From the NCBI RefSeq assembly GCF_963662255.1, contig NC_085060.1, positions 13,921,925 to 13,985,924 on the forward strand: a DNA stretch of 64,000 nt, given 5' to 3'. Positions 35,604-46,720 of this stretch are shown one piece after another. Made by a program: the position numbers and the translations under genes. This stretch comes from Cinclus cinclus. Its lineage: Eukaryota; Chordata; Aves; Passeriformes; Cinclidae. Position 1 is the first letter of the stretch; each line of letters opens with the position of its first letter. The notes beneath the pieces were generated by a model. That model was not told where the DNA came from, searched no databases, and saw nothing but the letters and a program-made list of their open reading frames with translations.

Positions 35604-35791
35604 CTCTTCTTCACAGGAAGGGTGGTCAGGCATTGGGACAGCCCAGGGAGGGTTGGAGCGCCCATCCTTGGAGGTGCTCCAGGAATGCCTGGACATGGCA
35701 CTCACTGCTGTGGTGGGGATCAGCCACAGATTGGACTCAGTGATCCTGGAGATCATTTCTAGCCTGTTGAATCTGGGATCTGTGATCCTGG
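35604..35791 (+). mobile_element. CR1 LINE 3' fragment, group 2, sense
   Basis: Group 2 markers in order: CTTCTTCACAGGAAGGGTGGTCAGGCATTGGGACA, CAGCCCAGGGAGGGTTGGAG, GAATGCCTGGACATGGCACTCACTG, then TTGGACTCAGTGATCCTGGAGATCATTTC and a degenerate tail. It represents a different CR1 subfamily from most copies here. Confidence 0.88.
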
Positions 35792-35884
35792 GAAGCATCA
35801 GCGTCCCTTACACATCCCGCCCGAGCCACGCACCACTAATTCCTGCTGTCTCCTCCAGCCCTTCCCTGACAAAGCGTTTCAGTG

Positions 35885-36200
35885 ACCTAGGAATGTTATC
35901 TTAGCAAATCAAAAATGTAAACATTTAGGTTCAGGACTGGGCTGGCTGGATTTGGGAATGAGTTATGGTTGGAGCCCGGCAAGGAGGCTGAGTTTGGCTT
36001 GGCAGTTCCTCCTGTGCCTGGAACCTGCTTTTCAGGATTAAATACGATCCCCTGCAATCCATCCAAAATGTCAATTACTCCGAGTCTCTCAGGTTTGCAA
36101 TTACAGAATGCAAGTCATGTTCAGCGTTTTATGAAACTGCTTTTCTTGGCAGGGCCCATCTCTCTCTTATTGTAAAAAATAACTTTCGAATCAAAGCATT
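35885..36200. other. Possible conserved non-coding element
   Basis: Complex AT-leaning sequence next to a CpG-rich domain: ATCAAAAATGTAAACATTTAGG, GTCAATTACTCCG, TTTGCAATTACAGAATGC, CAAAGCATTAAATC. Low repetition and adjacency to CpG-rich DNA make it a reasonable regulatory candidate. Inference only. Confidence 0.3.
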
Positions 36201-36214
36201 AAATCAAGGCACAA

Positions 36215-37265
36215 ACGCTGGGAAGGACGCGGGGCTGAAGCTGGGAAGTTCCAGCGCCGGAGCTGGAAGGGAGCTAAGCTGGTTTCTGGTGCGGGAACGA
36301 GAGCGGCAAATCAGGGGGAAAGAATGTGGAACAGTCTCGGCTGAGGAACGCCTAATCCCACCATCATGGATTTAAATCCCACAATCGCCTCGTTAGAGCC
36401 CCCCGCGGGGCAGGGGGAGCGAGCCTGGAGAAAACACCTCTCCCATCCCGCTGGAATCCGAACAGTCCTGCCCGGCTTGGGCTGGAGCTGCTGCGGCAGC
36501 AGCTGCAGGGAATTGCTTTCAGGCCTTTCCAAGCTTTAGGACTCAGCTGCCAAAGGCGATCTGACCCCTTTCCTGCTCCTCATCTGGAAGGTGGGGAGGA
36601 GAGCGCAGGGAATTTGGGAGCGCTGACCCCACCGTGGACTCGAAGCCCTGAGCTGGGGCAGGATCCTGTTTGTGAGCAGTCGGATCCCTGGAGGAGAGAG
36701 CAAGGTGTGCTCAGCAGGCAGCAGCTGTTCGTGGGGACACTGCCTGTGCTGGAAAGAAAGGGGAAATTCCCCTGGAAACCTTCCCTTGGATTTATAGGGC
36801 GTGCGTTTGTCCCCGGCTGGGTGAGCCAGCCTTCCTGAGGAATCCCTTTCCCGCGTGATTTCACTTCCCAGCCTTTCAAGTCGCATCAAATCCTCCAAGG
36901 TCAGGCGAGGCCTGGGTTCTGATGGAAGCTTTCATTTCACCTGGTCCAGCCTGCGCTCCGGGTGGCACCTGAGACGCGCCAGCCCCGGCTCTGTTAATGA
37001 GCTCAGGGACTAATGAGCTCAGGGAGTAATGAAGGCAGGGACGCGACGCCCTCCCACCTGCCGGCAGCCCGCCCGCATTCCTGGCTGGGCAGGACATTCC
37101 CTCTGCTTTCGGGCTGGGGATGCTCCTCTCCAGCCTTTCACACCCCGCTGCCGTGTGCGGTTAAACCGGGCAGGCTCCGTGCCGGCGCCCAGCGCCGCAT
37201 CCCGGCCTCGGGATAAGCGCTTTTTCATCTGTCTCCACATTTATTCCTTCCTGACGAGGAGCTTT
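36215..37265. other. CpG-rich domain, CpG-island-like at 36945-37225
   Basis: By hand count, about 23 CpG fall in roughly 265 bp at the right end (for example GCCGGCGCCCAGCGCCGC at 37181-37198), close to the number expected from base composition. Another 19 or so lie in 36215-36560. Such clusters in vertebrates mark promoters, first exons or unmethylated enhancers. No start site, TATA box or recognisable first exon can be pointed to; the orientation is unknown. Confidence 0.5.
36995..37032. repeat. 16-bp tandem duplication
   Basis: TAATGAGCTCAGGGAC is followed at once by TAATGAGCTCAGGGAG and then TAATGA, about 2.4 copies, inside the CpG-rich domain. Confidence 0.92.
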
Positions 37266-39290
37266 GGCATGGAATAGTGGGAGAGCTGAGAGATCCCGGG
37301 TTTGATGGATCCGGACTGGATTTGGATGCCAGAAGCCCCTCGGCAGCATCGCTCTCTCCAAGTGCCAGCCGTGCTCTGGGCATTGAACCACGGGGGCTTT
37401 TGTGCAGGACACCAAAGGGCTGCCAGCATCCCACCATCCCAGTTTCCCAGTTCTCCACTGGTCCCAGCTCCCACGGTACTCTCCAACACCAGCTTCATTT
37501 ACCATGGGATAAGGAAAGGGAGAGCACATCTGGCAAAGGCACAGAGGCAGGCAGGAACCAGAAGCCGAGGGAGAACTGAAGTTGGCCAAATAGTCTTAAA
37601 ATTCCCAGCAGTTGGAGTCGGGAGCGCCATTCCTGCGGACCCTGCCGCTGGCTTGGGCCCCTTTTGGATGCTCTTCCCGGGATGCAGGTGCACGGTGTTA
37701 AGAGATCATTTCCTGCCTGCACCGCAGCTCCAGGGATGGATTTACCACTGGGCTCACTTCACCCTGCTTTGCTCTCTTCATCCTTTTTTTTTTTTTTTCC
37801 TCTCCTCTCCACTCCTCTACTCCTCCTTTATTCCCTAAAAGCTCCTAAAAACGGGACAGAGCTGCTGCAGTCCCGGGACCATCCCGTTCAATGGGAAAAG
37901 CCAGCTGCTCTTCCAAAGCCATGGATCTCATCAAGGGAGGAGACAAATGGTTCAGCGAGGGGCTTTCACAAGAGATAAGGAGCTGAGGGAATATTAGGAA
38001 ATGCAAAAGGCAGAGCAAGGCGAAGGAGGGAGGGGCACGCTGGAAAACAGGGATAATTCCCCCTGAAAAGGATTTAATTGCAAATCACACCGAGGTGCTC
38101 AGCAAAACCAGCCTGCAGTGGGGAGCTCGTTCCAAATACATGCAGGGACTGCTGGGGTTGCCAATGGAAGTGCAATTAAGCCCAGGCTCAAAGAAAACCC
38201 TCTCTAATTGTACAAATGGAGGGAAAGGGAGAGATTTCCCCTCTGCCCCAGCTTTCCCTTTTTTTTTTTTTTTCCCCACTGGGTGAGTGTCAATCCTTCA
38301 CAAAATAGATCTCTTGGACAACTTTGCTCACAAAACCGATGAACTCAAATATCAGCAGAGCCTTCGGCTTCCACTGGGCAATGAATTCCTGCACTCACCT
38401 GCTGGGACAGGAAAGAACATTGCTATTCCCAAAGAGAGCTTGGAATATTATTAATTTAATTTATATTAAAAAAAAATTATTAACCTGTATGTCAGATGGA
38501 TAAAGCCAGGGGAGTCACACACCGGTCACAGACTCCAGCCACACACTCCAGGATTTCTTCTTTTCCTCGAATCTAATTCCCTCCAGTGCCTTCAGTTCTC
38601 CTGTTGGGAACCAGTTTCATTCCTCATTAGCCAGACATTTGGAATGCTCAGGCCCGGTCACTTGTCTGCAATAACGTCTCAGCATTGCAACAGCAGAGTG
38701 GTTTAACAGGAGGATCTGATGGAAAACAAGGAATAATGAATAGCAACAGATCCTATCTGATTTTATATCCCACTGCAGTTTAGGGCAGAGGTTAAAAACT
38801 GCATTAGGAAGGAATAAATAGATTCCATTTTTCCCAGTAAAACTCAACTAAGTGCTCTGTGTGTGCAGAAAGGCAGGAGGGGGTCATCCTAAATTCTCAT
38901 TCTTGCCAGGGAAACTTGTGTAATGCTGTCACAGAGCATCCCCTGGGCTTTTTGAGATGTTGATCTGTCCGCGTGCCATTCCCACCCTGAAAAAGCCATT
39001 TCCCAGCACTTCCCTTGGAGATGAGGATGGGGCCAGGAGCTCATGGAGCCTTCTCTGCCTTGCTGGGCTCCAGGGAGCAGGACCAGACCAGTGACAATGA
39101 GGGAGAGGGGAGGATTGGTGCTCCATGACCTCTGCAGTGCTGTATTCCTGTGGGCTCAGCCTCTATCAGCAAAGATTCAGGACAAATGAGTTATGCTCCA
39201 AGAAAATCAAAATTTGGGATTTTCAAGCACTGAGAGAGTTTTTTCCCACTTTAGATAGAAATTCCTCCACACAAGAAAAATGGATTTAAT
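37266..39290. other. Unique sequence, no gene seen
   Basis: Contains T runs at about 37785-37799 and 38260-38274 and an AT-rich stretch at 38446-38490 (TATTATTAATTTAATTTATATT). A 178-codon frame (37302-37838) reads through the T run and is not credible. No repeat family is recognised. Confidence 0.5.
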
Positions 39291-39440
39291 CCCAGAGTGG
39301 TTTGGGTTGGGAGGGACCTTAAAGCCCATCCTGTCCCACCCCCTGCCCTGGGCAGGAACACCTTCCTCTATCCCAGGTTGTTTCAAACGCCATCCAACCT
39401 GGTCTGGAACAACTCCAGGGATGGGGTAGCCAAGAAATCA
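39291..39440 (-). mobile_element. CR1 LINE 3' fragment, group 1, antisense, short
   Basis: Opens CCCAGAGTGGTTTGGGTTGG, then the complement of F (GGGAGGGACCTTAAAG), E (CCTGCCCTGGGCAGGAACACC), D, a shortened C (GGAACAACTCCAGGGATGGGG) and the start of B (TAGCCAAGAAATC) before identity is lost. Confidence 0.93.
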
Positions 39441-40700
39441 GTGCTGGCACATGGTGACAGAGCACTGGGAATCACTGCCAGTCACTCGTCCTGGTGCCAC
39501 CCCCCAGACCTGCACCCACCAAGGATGCCTGGATTCTTTTCTCCTGAAATTACAAAACCAGGATGCAATTAAAACCAACCCCTTCAATTACCCAGTGCTG
39601 CAGAAACCGAGGGCAGCATCCACCTGAATCCCAAATACCTCCCTGCACACAGCTGGTGTTGCAAAGCCAGACCTGGAATTCCAAGGCTTTAATTCTTAAA
39701 TCTGGATTTCTCCTGCTTCCAGTCAGAGCTTGCTGCAGCTGCAGGGCAGCGGTGGTGCCTTGTCACCCTGGGATCACAGCCCCAGGCTCTGAGGAGATGC
39801 TGGGAGAGCCTTTTCCTTTGGGACATATTCCTACAGCACAATCCAACTTCCAAACCAAAGAACCCAGCTCCTGTTCCTCTCTAGAAAAGTTGCTCCCACC
39901 GTACTCCAGCCCCAAAGCTGGGCTGAGGCAGCGAGGGGAGTTCCCTCTGCTGTCACACATCCTTCCTTGGCACTGCCATCAGCCCTTGGGTGCAGCCCAG
40001 CAGCTCCCAGGGACACCAAGAGCTGTCACTGCCACCAGGTGCCTCTTCTCAGCCACTGCCCATGGGAGATAATTGTGGCTGGAGTGGAAAACCTTCCAGC
40101 CAGGATTTGGGGTTGTTTTCTGTACACACACTCTGGCTGGAGAGGAAGGATTAAACAGGGGTTTGGGAGATGTTCCTTAAGGATCTCATCACAAAAATGA
40201 TACTGAGACACCGAGAAGGGTTGAAGGGGAGGCTGTAATGATCCAGAGGCTGAAGAAATCCAGGTAGAAACATTTTAAGAGCAGCATCTGCCTACTCCAA
40301 GCAAGCAGCAGCTAAATGGAGGGATGACAGCATCCTGCAAATAGCTGGAATCCATAAACACTGTGGAGCAGGGAGGCTGCTCACAGCACATTTGTGAATG
40401 AAACAAAATTTCAGTGCAATATGGTTGAACTTCCCAGCAGTGAAGTCAGGCTGCGAACCCATCTCTCCGAGGGAGAGCAGCAGGAGAGGGGATTTAGGGA
40501 ATTTGTCTGTCTTTGGTGCCCAGTTTGGCCCTGGGAATGGAGATTGAGGGTCTGGGAGGGTCTGAGGGGGTTCAGGGGTGCTCCAGATCTCCAGCTGGTG
40601 GTGGAGGGGGGGCTGTGACTGAAGTTCTTGCTTAAGGAGGTGGCATCAGGTGACATCACTACTGCACGGGATGGAGGGATGCTCTATTCCCGCAGAAAAT
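39441..40700. other. Unique sequence, no gene seen
   Basis: No recognised element. A 169-codon plus frame (39563-40072) is cysteine- and proline-rich without a motif I can name. Confidence 0.5.
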
Positions 40701-40908
40701 CCACAGAATCTGGGAAAATTTGGGTCTAAAAGGATCTTAAAACTCATCTTGTTCCACCCCCTGCCACAGGCAGTGACACTTCCACTGTCCCAGGTTGCTC
40801 CAAGCCCCATCCAACCTGGCCTTGGACACTTCCAGGGATCCAGGGGTAGCCACAGCTTCTCTAGGATCCTGTACCGTATTTTAACCACGTTCACAGTAAA
40901 AAGTTCCC
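40701..40908 (-). mobile_element. CR1 LINE 3' fragment, group 1, antisense
   Basis: Opens CCACAGAATCTGGG, complements of F (AAGGATCTTAAAACTCATC), E (CTGCCACAGGCAGTGACAC), D, C and B are clear. Beyond B the match weakens (CTGTACCGTATTTTAACCAC, then TTCACAGTAAAAAGTTCC), which still fits the upstream CR1 segment. Confidence 0.93.
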
Positions 40909-42239
40909 CTGCAATTCCCTGGATATTTCCACTGCTAGGGCACATTCCGCATTTCTTTGCCTTTTGCATGCAAGGACGAAGTTCGGCCCTGCAGAGAGCC
41001 TTTGCTCCTGGCTGGGCATTCCCAAATTCCGTGTCCCTCCCTGCTCCAAGGAAGGGTAAAGCCCCACAACAACCTTTATGAGCCATCAAGAGCTCCTTTT
41101 TCTCTCCCTTAATCCAAACTTTCCTTTCATCTTCAGCCTGTGGAGGACTTTATTCTGAATTGCCACCAGTTCCCTGGATGTGAAAGGGCGAAGGGCAGAG
41201 CCAGGGGCAGGAAAGTGCCTGTCCTGGGAACCATCCCAGGGAATAGGTGCAGAAGGACCTGGAGGCCGAGGTGACCCTGTTCTTTCTCTCTTCCTCTTAC
41301 TTTTTCTGTTTTCAAACCCAAAAATTTGAACAAACTATGACTTCAGTTCAAAAAAAGTGGAAAGGAAGACTGAGGATTGGAGAATCCCTACCACTTTCAG
41401 AGGTGATTGATAGAAATTCGGCTTGACAAAACCACCAATCCAACAGCAAATCCACCTGAGAGCACCACCCTGAGCCCCCACAGGGTTTTCCTTTGGCTTT
41501 ACAGTCCCAAACTCTCCAAACCACATTAAAAGCAGACACTAATACTGAGACAGAGCCATTGATGGCACCAGGAAGGGATTTGTGGCCATTTCAGCCCCAA
41601 TTAAATAAATAGAGGGAAGGCAGATAGTCATAACCAGGTAATAAAGAAGGCACCAAATGATTTTTTTATTGTTAACGCTACCAGAAACCTCCTGTTCATC
41701 CCAGCACCAGCTCTGCTTCCTGATGGGGCAGGGATTGTTGGAGAGGGGGACAGCTGCTGTATTTCACAGATAATTATGAAGATGAGTTAAGAATTAACCA
41801 GGTAAAGAGAGAGATGTGAAAATAATCATGACCAAGAACTACAAAATTTGTTCCTTAGAAGAAGTTAAAAGTTATTGGACCTTGTCAGAGACCCAACACA
41901 TACAGCCCTACACAGATCCACAGGCCCCAAAATGGGAATTTTCAGCTCATTTTCTGATATGTGAGTGCACAGGATGGATGAAAACGAAATTAGGGAATGT
42001 ACAGGACAGATTACATTGAAATCAGGCTGCACCCCCGGGAAGGCTCACAGAAGGCAGGAGAAAGCTGCTGCTCGGGTCCTGCCCAGGGGGAAAGGTTGGA
42101 GGAGGCAGCTCCTGAGGGGGAGGAGAGGGACCTTCTCCTCTGGGAGGTGACAATCCAGCTGTGCCACCCCTGGCCCTCCCCTCGCACTGCCACAGGCGCA
42201 GAACTGCAGGACAGAGTGATCCCAATCGCCAAAGGCTCT
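40909..42239. other. Unique sequence, no gene seen
   Basis: No recognised repeat or exon. An AT-leaning patch at about 41580-41860 (CCAATTAAATAAATAG, ACAGATAATTATGAAG, GAATTAACC) is a weak conserved-element candidate. Confidence 0.45.
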
Positions 42240-42670
42240 TGAGGTACCCGCACCCACCTCTTCCTTCAGGAGCAGCATCCATGCGGATCCCTACGCTCCT
42301 TTCTCGGGTCCCAGGAGCTGCGTTCCCATCCCCATCCCCATTCCCCTTGCCCTTCCATCCCCAGGGAGGAGATGCCTGCGGATCCTTCCCCAGCCGCTGC
42401 AGGCCTTGCCAGCTTGGGTTGGGAAACCGCTCTTCGGCAGCCAAATCCAACCCAAATTTCCATCAGCAGCGGCGGCGGCAGCAGGGAGGAATCAGCCCCA
42501 TCTCCCTGGCAGCCGCTGCTCCCCGAGATGGGATGGATAAGATCCCCGGGAGGCACGGTACACCCGCGTGCCAAACACAGCCAATTCATGTCAGCCCTTT
42601 CCCATGCCAACCAATTAAGCTGTGTGTACTTGTCACCAGCGCCGGGAAGGGGGTGGAGGGCACCGAGGAC
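42240..42670. other. CpG-rich patch
   Basis: Roughly 20 CpG in the first 320 bp by hand count, including GCAGCGGCGGCGGCAGCAGG near 42464, which is also a short GGC/GCA trinucleotide run. Open frames exist on both strands (226 codons minus, 176 plus) but none is recognisable. A regulatory or first-exon role is possible but not shown. Confidence 0.4.
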
Positions 42671-44438
42671 GTGATTCCAGGGAAGCCTTGAGGATCTTAA
42701 AAACCTTCTGAATTTATGGGCGTGAGGGGGAGGGCGTAGACACCCTGCACTAACCCGAAGGGGCCTGATTAATGGCTCGGCTAATTTAGGAGCTGCTTGG
42801 CTCTGCTGACCTGGGGAGGCTCCATTTAACAGGAATCGGGCTGGCATGGGAAGCAGGGAGCAGCTGAACGATGTAAGAAGCAACAGATGGGCTCTGCAGT
42901 CGCCTTGCCAAGCACCAACACTGTTTTCTGAGCACTTGCTCTTCAACCTCCTCCAAAAGGGAAAAAGTGATAATCAGAACCATAAAACCCATGTGGCTTG
43001 ATCCAGCAATGGGGAAGGCAGCAGCTCCTCTGCCCAGCCAAGAACTCCTGGGCTGGGAAATTATCCCAGAGGTGCTGAGCAACCTCCAGCGCTGCTTATC
43101 CCTATCCACTGTGGCTGCAGGGACCAGGGTAGGTGGAAAAACATCTTCTGCCCCACCTGTGCCATGAAAAATCACAGGTTGTTGGGAGGCAGAAGAGGGG
43201 GGAAAGCTGGTGAAACACTTGGGAAAATTGGGGGGGATCCTGCAGCTTCAGCTTGGTCTGGATGGGGAAGATCCACAGGTCCTGGACATTCTGAGGCTCT
43301 GGAAAAGAGCCTCTCTCTAAGATAAGCAACACTTCGAGCTAGATTAATGGGGAGGTGGTGTCCCAAAATCCAGCATTTCTGAGGGCAGATCATCCCAGCC
43401 AACTGTGGCTTGGATTCCTTGGAGGGCAAGGAGACAGCAGTGGTGACAAAGCACCCACCTGGCTGTGAGGGAGATGGGAGATTAAACTCATGGAGCTGCC
43501 AGGGCATTGCAGGAGGAAGAGAAGGATGTGGGAGACCTGCAGCAATCTGGGAGCAGATCCAGGTGCGATGGCTTGGAAATACACGGGAGCAATGGAAATG
43601 TTGGGCTCTTTATCCCAGGGGTGAGCAGAGGCCCCAGGAAGGCACCAAACAGAGCAACCTGTCTGGGGCCTGGAGTTTTTTAATAAAGAAACAGTAAAAA
43701 ACCAAATAACAGAGCAGCTCCTGTTTGCCAAGGGCTTTGGGAATCACACCTGGCACAGGAACACAGCACAGCTGAGCTCCTCAGAGCCAGAGCTTGGAGG
43801 AGGAAAAGGGATTGCTCTCTACACTCCATATGGGGTAGAGAGGAAAAAAAATCCCCCAGACTAATAAAGTCTTGATTTTTTTTTACAACTGCCTACTTTT
43901 CCCCCGGGAACAATATCTGTCTGTACAGATCTCATGTTGTGGCTCTGTTTGCATCCAAATAAAAATAAGGCATTACCACTGACCCCCTCATCCCTGTTCT
44001 GTTTGGTTTATGGAGAAATGTGCCTGAGGAACAGGAGATTATCTTTAGGTGATGGTCTGCAAAGCTGTCCTGGAACCCCTCACGGTCTGAGAGCACAGCA
44101 GTGCTCAGAGGCAGGTCTCACACAGGGGTTTTCCACCTTTTCATGTGGGTGTTCTGGGACAGAACAGTTTCTAAGCAGGTCCCATTTCAAAGGCTGCAGA
44201 TTCCCAACTCTAAGCCAAGTCAAAAGGAAAAAAAAAATAATTTTCTGCTGGATATAATGGGCATAGCAAGATTGTCCCTGAGCTCCCTGGTGTGGCTGAC
44301 ACAGCAATCCCATGGCCCTGCCAGATTCTGGAGATGGGATAACTCCTGGAACTTCACTACCCAAGGTGTTATTTGTCTCTGCTGGTGGATTGGCTAAGCC
44401 ACAGGAACTTGTCCCTTCCCAGCCCAGACTCTCCAGAG
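42671..44438. other. Unique sequence, no gene seen
   Basis: Just after the CpG patch, 42690-42860 is complex with TAAT cores (CCTGATTAATGGC, GGCTAATTTAGG, CATTTAACAGG) and could be part of one regulatory unit with it. The remainder has a T run near 43876 and an A run near 44229 but no recognised element. Confidence 0.45.
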
Positions 44439-44700
44439 TCACAGATCATGGAATGATTGGATTGGGAAGGACCTTAAAACTCAGCTCACTCCAACCCCTG
44501 CCCTGGGCAGGGACATCTTCCACTAGCCCAGGTTGCTCCAAGCCCTGTCCAATCTGGCCTTGGACACTTCCAGGGATCCAGGGGCAGCCACAGCTTCTCT
44601 AGGAAAACCATTCCAAGGCCTCCCCACCCTCACAGGGAAGGATTCCTTCCCAATATCCCATCTAACCCTGCCCTCTGGCAGTGGGAAGCCATTCCTCTGG
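44439..44700 (-). mobile_element. CR1 LINE 3' fragment, group 1, antisense
   Basis: Opens TCACAGATCATGGAATG. Complements of F (GGGAAGGACCTTAAAACTC), E (CTGCCCTGGGCAGGGACATC), D, C, B and a worn A are all clear, then CCCTCACAGGGAAGGATTCC, CCCAATATCCCATCTAACC and CAGTGGGAAGCCATTCC. A well-preserved 260-bp copy. Confidence 0.96.
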
Positions 44701-45367
44701 CACACCCCTCCCCTTAGTCTAAACACACCTTTGAGGCTCTTTGAAATCCATCCTTGGGATTTGCTTCTTCCCTGCACAAATCCATGTCCTTTGGCCCCCA
44801 AGGCCCTGCCTCAGCTGGAGTTGCTGCATTTCAAAGGCCTGGAAAAAGTGAGGAGCAGCAGCTGACACTGCTGGCTTTGCTAAAAGCAGGGAGGGCCTTT
44901 CCCTAATCCCAAATGAGAGGGATGGCAAAAGCTCAGGGCTGCTGCTACCCTCCCTGGAAAAGGGCTTTGCCTGTTCTAGCTGGATGGGAGATAAGGATGC
45001 TGTGGAAAGAAGGGAGTGCTGGCCAGGAATGAGGAATGGGCTGCCCCTTCCTGCTCAGCTCCTAATTGATGGGGAGCAGCTCCTGGCAGAGGAGGAGGCT
45101 CCCCAGGAATTACACTCCCCCCTGGATTTATCCACAGAGTGGAGAGCACATCCCAGCACAGCCACACCTGTAATAGCAGGGAACAGCCAGAACTCATTCC
45201 CAACCCCCTGCCCTGGATTTCTGATCTGTGAGTGGTGCCTGTTCCATCACCAAGGGCTTTCTAGGGCAGCCAGTGGCATTTCCCAGCACACGGGAGGCAG
45301 TTTATTACCAGTGATTTATTAAACTGCTCCAACTTGTCAGCAGCCACTTGAAACATTCCCTTCCCTT
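44701..45367. other. Unique sequence, no gene seen
   Basis: Nothing recognised beyond ordinary mixed sequence leading to a homopolymer C tract. Confidence 0.5.
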
Positions 45368-45393
45368 CCCCCCCCCCCCCCCCCCCGCCCCCC
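45368..45393. repeat. Poly-C tract (19 C, G, 6 C)
   Basis: Nineteen consecutive C bases at 45368-45386, one G, then six more C. Long C/G homopolymers are much rarer than A/T runs in vertebrate DNA and can fold as G-quadruplex or i-motif. The exact length may be a sequencing error. Confidence 0.9.
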
Positions 45394-45689
45394 TTCAGCT
45401 TTGCTAATGTCTTTATAAAGAGCTGGATAAATAGATTTCCAGCACTTCTGACTGCCACGGATCAAACCTCAATCGATACAGCCCAGATTAGGGATGAGGT
45501 GAGACTGAGCCTCCCCACCTCCCTCCAGCCCCAGCTGCGGAGGTGAATTGATGGGAATGCACTTCCAAGGAGCAGATAAATGCATTTTTGCCTGCCCACA
45601 GCAGAGCTGGACTCGGCAGTTCCTGATTTCTCCCCGTTGTGGCCTGTTCCATGGGTGGGGGAGCTCCAGGTGATTGCTGCTCCTGCCAG

Positions 45690-45900
45690 ACTCGTCTCCT
45701 GCATCCTTTATATTCATGGATAGACCTTCCTGGTTTTATAATCTACTGAACTCGTGGAGTTCAGAGGCGTTCAACTCCTGCCTGATGAATCTTTTCAGGA
45801 TAAAACCCCTTTCTATCATTAAGTTTGATCAGTCTCAGCTCATCAACCTTAATTTATTTGCTGCAGAATCACCATTTAAAGGCCTGCTGAGTTGAAATTA
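45690..45900. other. Possible conserved non-coding element
   Basis: AT-leaning, non-repetitive sequence with CATTAAGTTTGATCAG, CTTAATTTATTTGC and TTGAAATTAGTCC. It sits between the poly-C region and a CR1 copy. Candidate by composition only. Confidence 0.25.
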
Positions 45901-45979
45901 GTCCTGCTCCCTCCCCAAAGGACCCAAGAACTATTTCTGCCAGGTGGCAGCATACCCAGAGCCACCCATCCCAGCTCTC

Positions 45980-46176
45980 GGCTCAGACATCAGGAGGAAT
46001 TTCTTCCTGAAAAGGGTGGTCATGGATTGGAAGGGGCTGCCCAGGGAGGTTTGGAGCGCCCATCCCTGGAGGTGTCCAAGGAACACCTGGATGTAGCACT
46101 CAGTGCTCTGGTGGGGATCAGTCTCAGGTTGGACTCGATCCTGGAGGGCTTTTCCAGCCTCAGGGATTCTGCATCG
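45980..46176 (+). mobile_element. CR1 LINE 3' fragment, group 2, sense
   Basis: Group 2 sequence in good order: GGAGGAATTTCTTCCTGAAA, AAGGGTGGTCATGGATTGG, GGGCTGCCCAGGGAGGTTTG, CACCTGGATGTAGCACTCAG, GTTGGACTCGATCCTGG, GGCTTTTCCAGCCTCAGGG, ending at GATTCTGCAT. The clearest member of this group in the window together with the copy at 52.1 kb. Confidence 0.94.
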
Positions 46177-46384
46177 CATACCTGGCACAAGTCAAAAGAG
46201 AGTTGGATTTTTTTCTCCTTTCCACATCAGAGGAACCCTTCAAAAAATGCCCCACTGTCCCCTTCTCGTGCTCTGTACTGTCCCCAGCTCTCCGTGAGCC
46301 CCGGCAGAGCTGCCCTGAGCTGCTGCAGCCCCTGGGTGCTCTCCTTGCAGAGCTCTTCCCTCCACCTCTTCCTCCATCCCTCCT

Positions 46385-46720
46385 CCTGTCGGGATAATTG
46401 ATCTCCGAGTAGCAAACCAGATGCTCTGGCTGTGCCTCTCTCCTCGTGCTCCGGCTCCTGCTGAAGTCCAGGGAGATCCTCTGGAAGAAGCCACTTTTAA
46501 TTTGTAATCTGATTAAGCCATTAGAGGCGAATGGAGCAGTAAGTAACACAAATTGCCGATCGTTTCCATCAGCAAATCCCCCCAATTAATCCTGAGATTA
46601 ACCCTGATTACACGCCGTAATGGTGATCAATGCACCCTAATGGGGGAAATCCGCCCACTCCGCTCTCTTCCACATCCCAGAACGATCAATTTGGAATCAG
46701 GGTGATTTATCTGGCAGGAT
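46385..46720. other. Strong candidate conserved non-coding element
   Basis: Over 300 bp of complex sequence with many ordered TAAT/ATTA and GATTA-type cores (GGGATAATTGATC, TTTTAATTTGTAATCTGATTAAGCC, CCAATTAATCCTGAG, ACCCTGATTACACGCCG, GTAATGGTGATC) and retained CpGs (GCCGATCG). No repeat family match. The mix of AT cores and surviving CpGs is what I would expect of a constrained enhancer. Confidence 0.38.
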
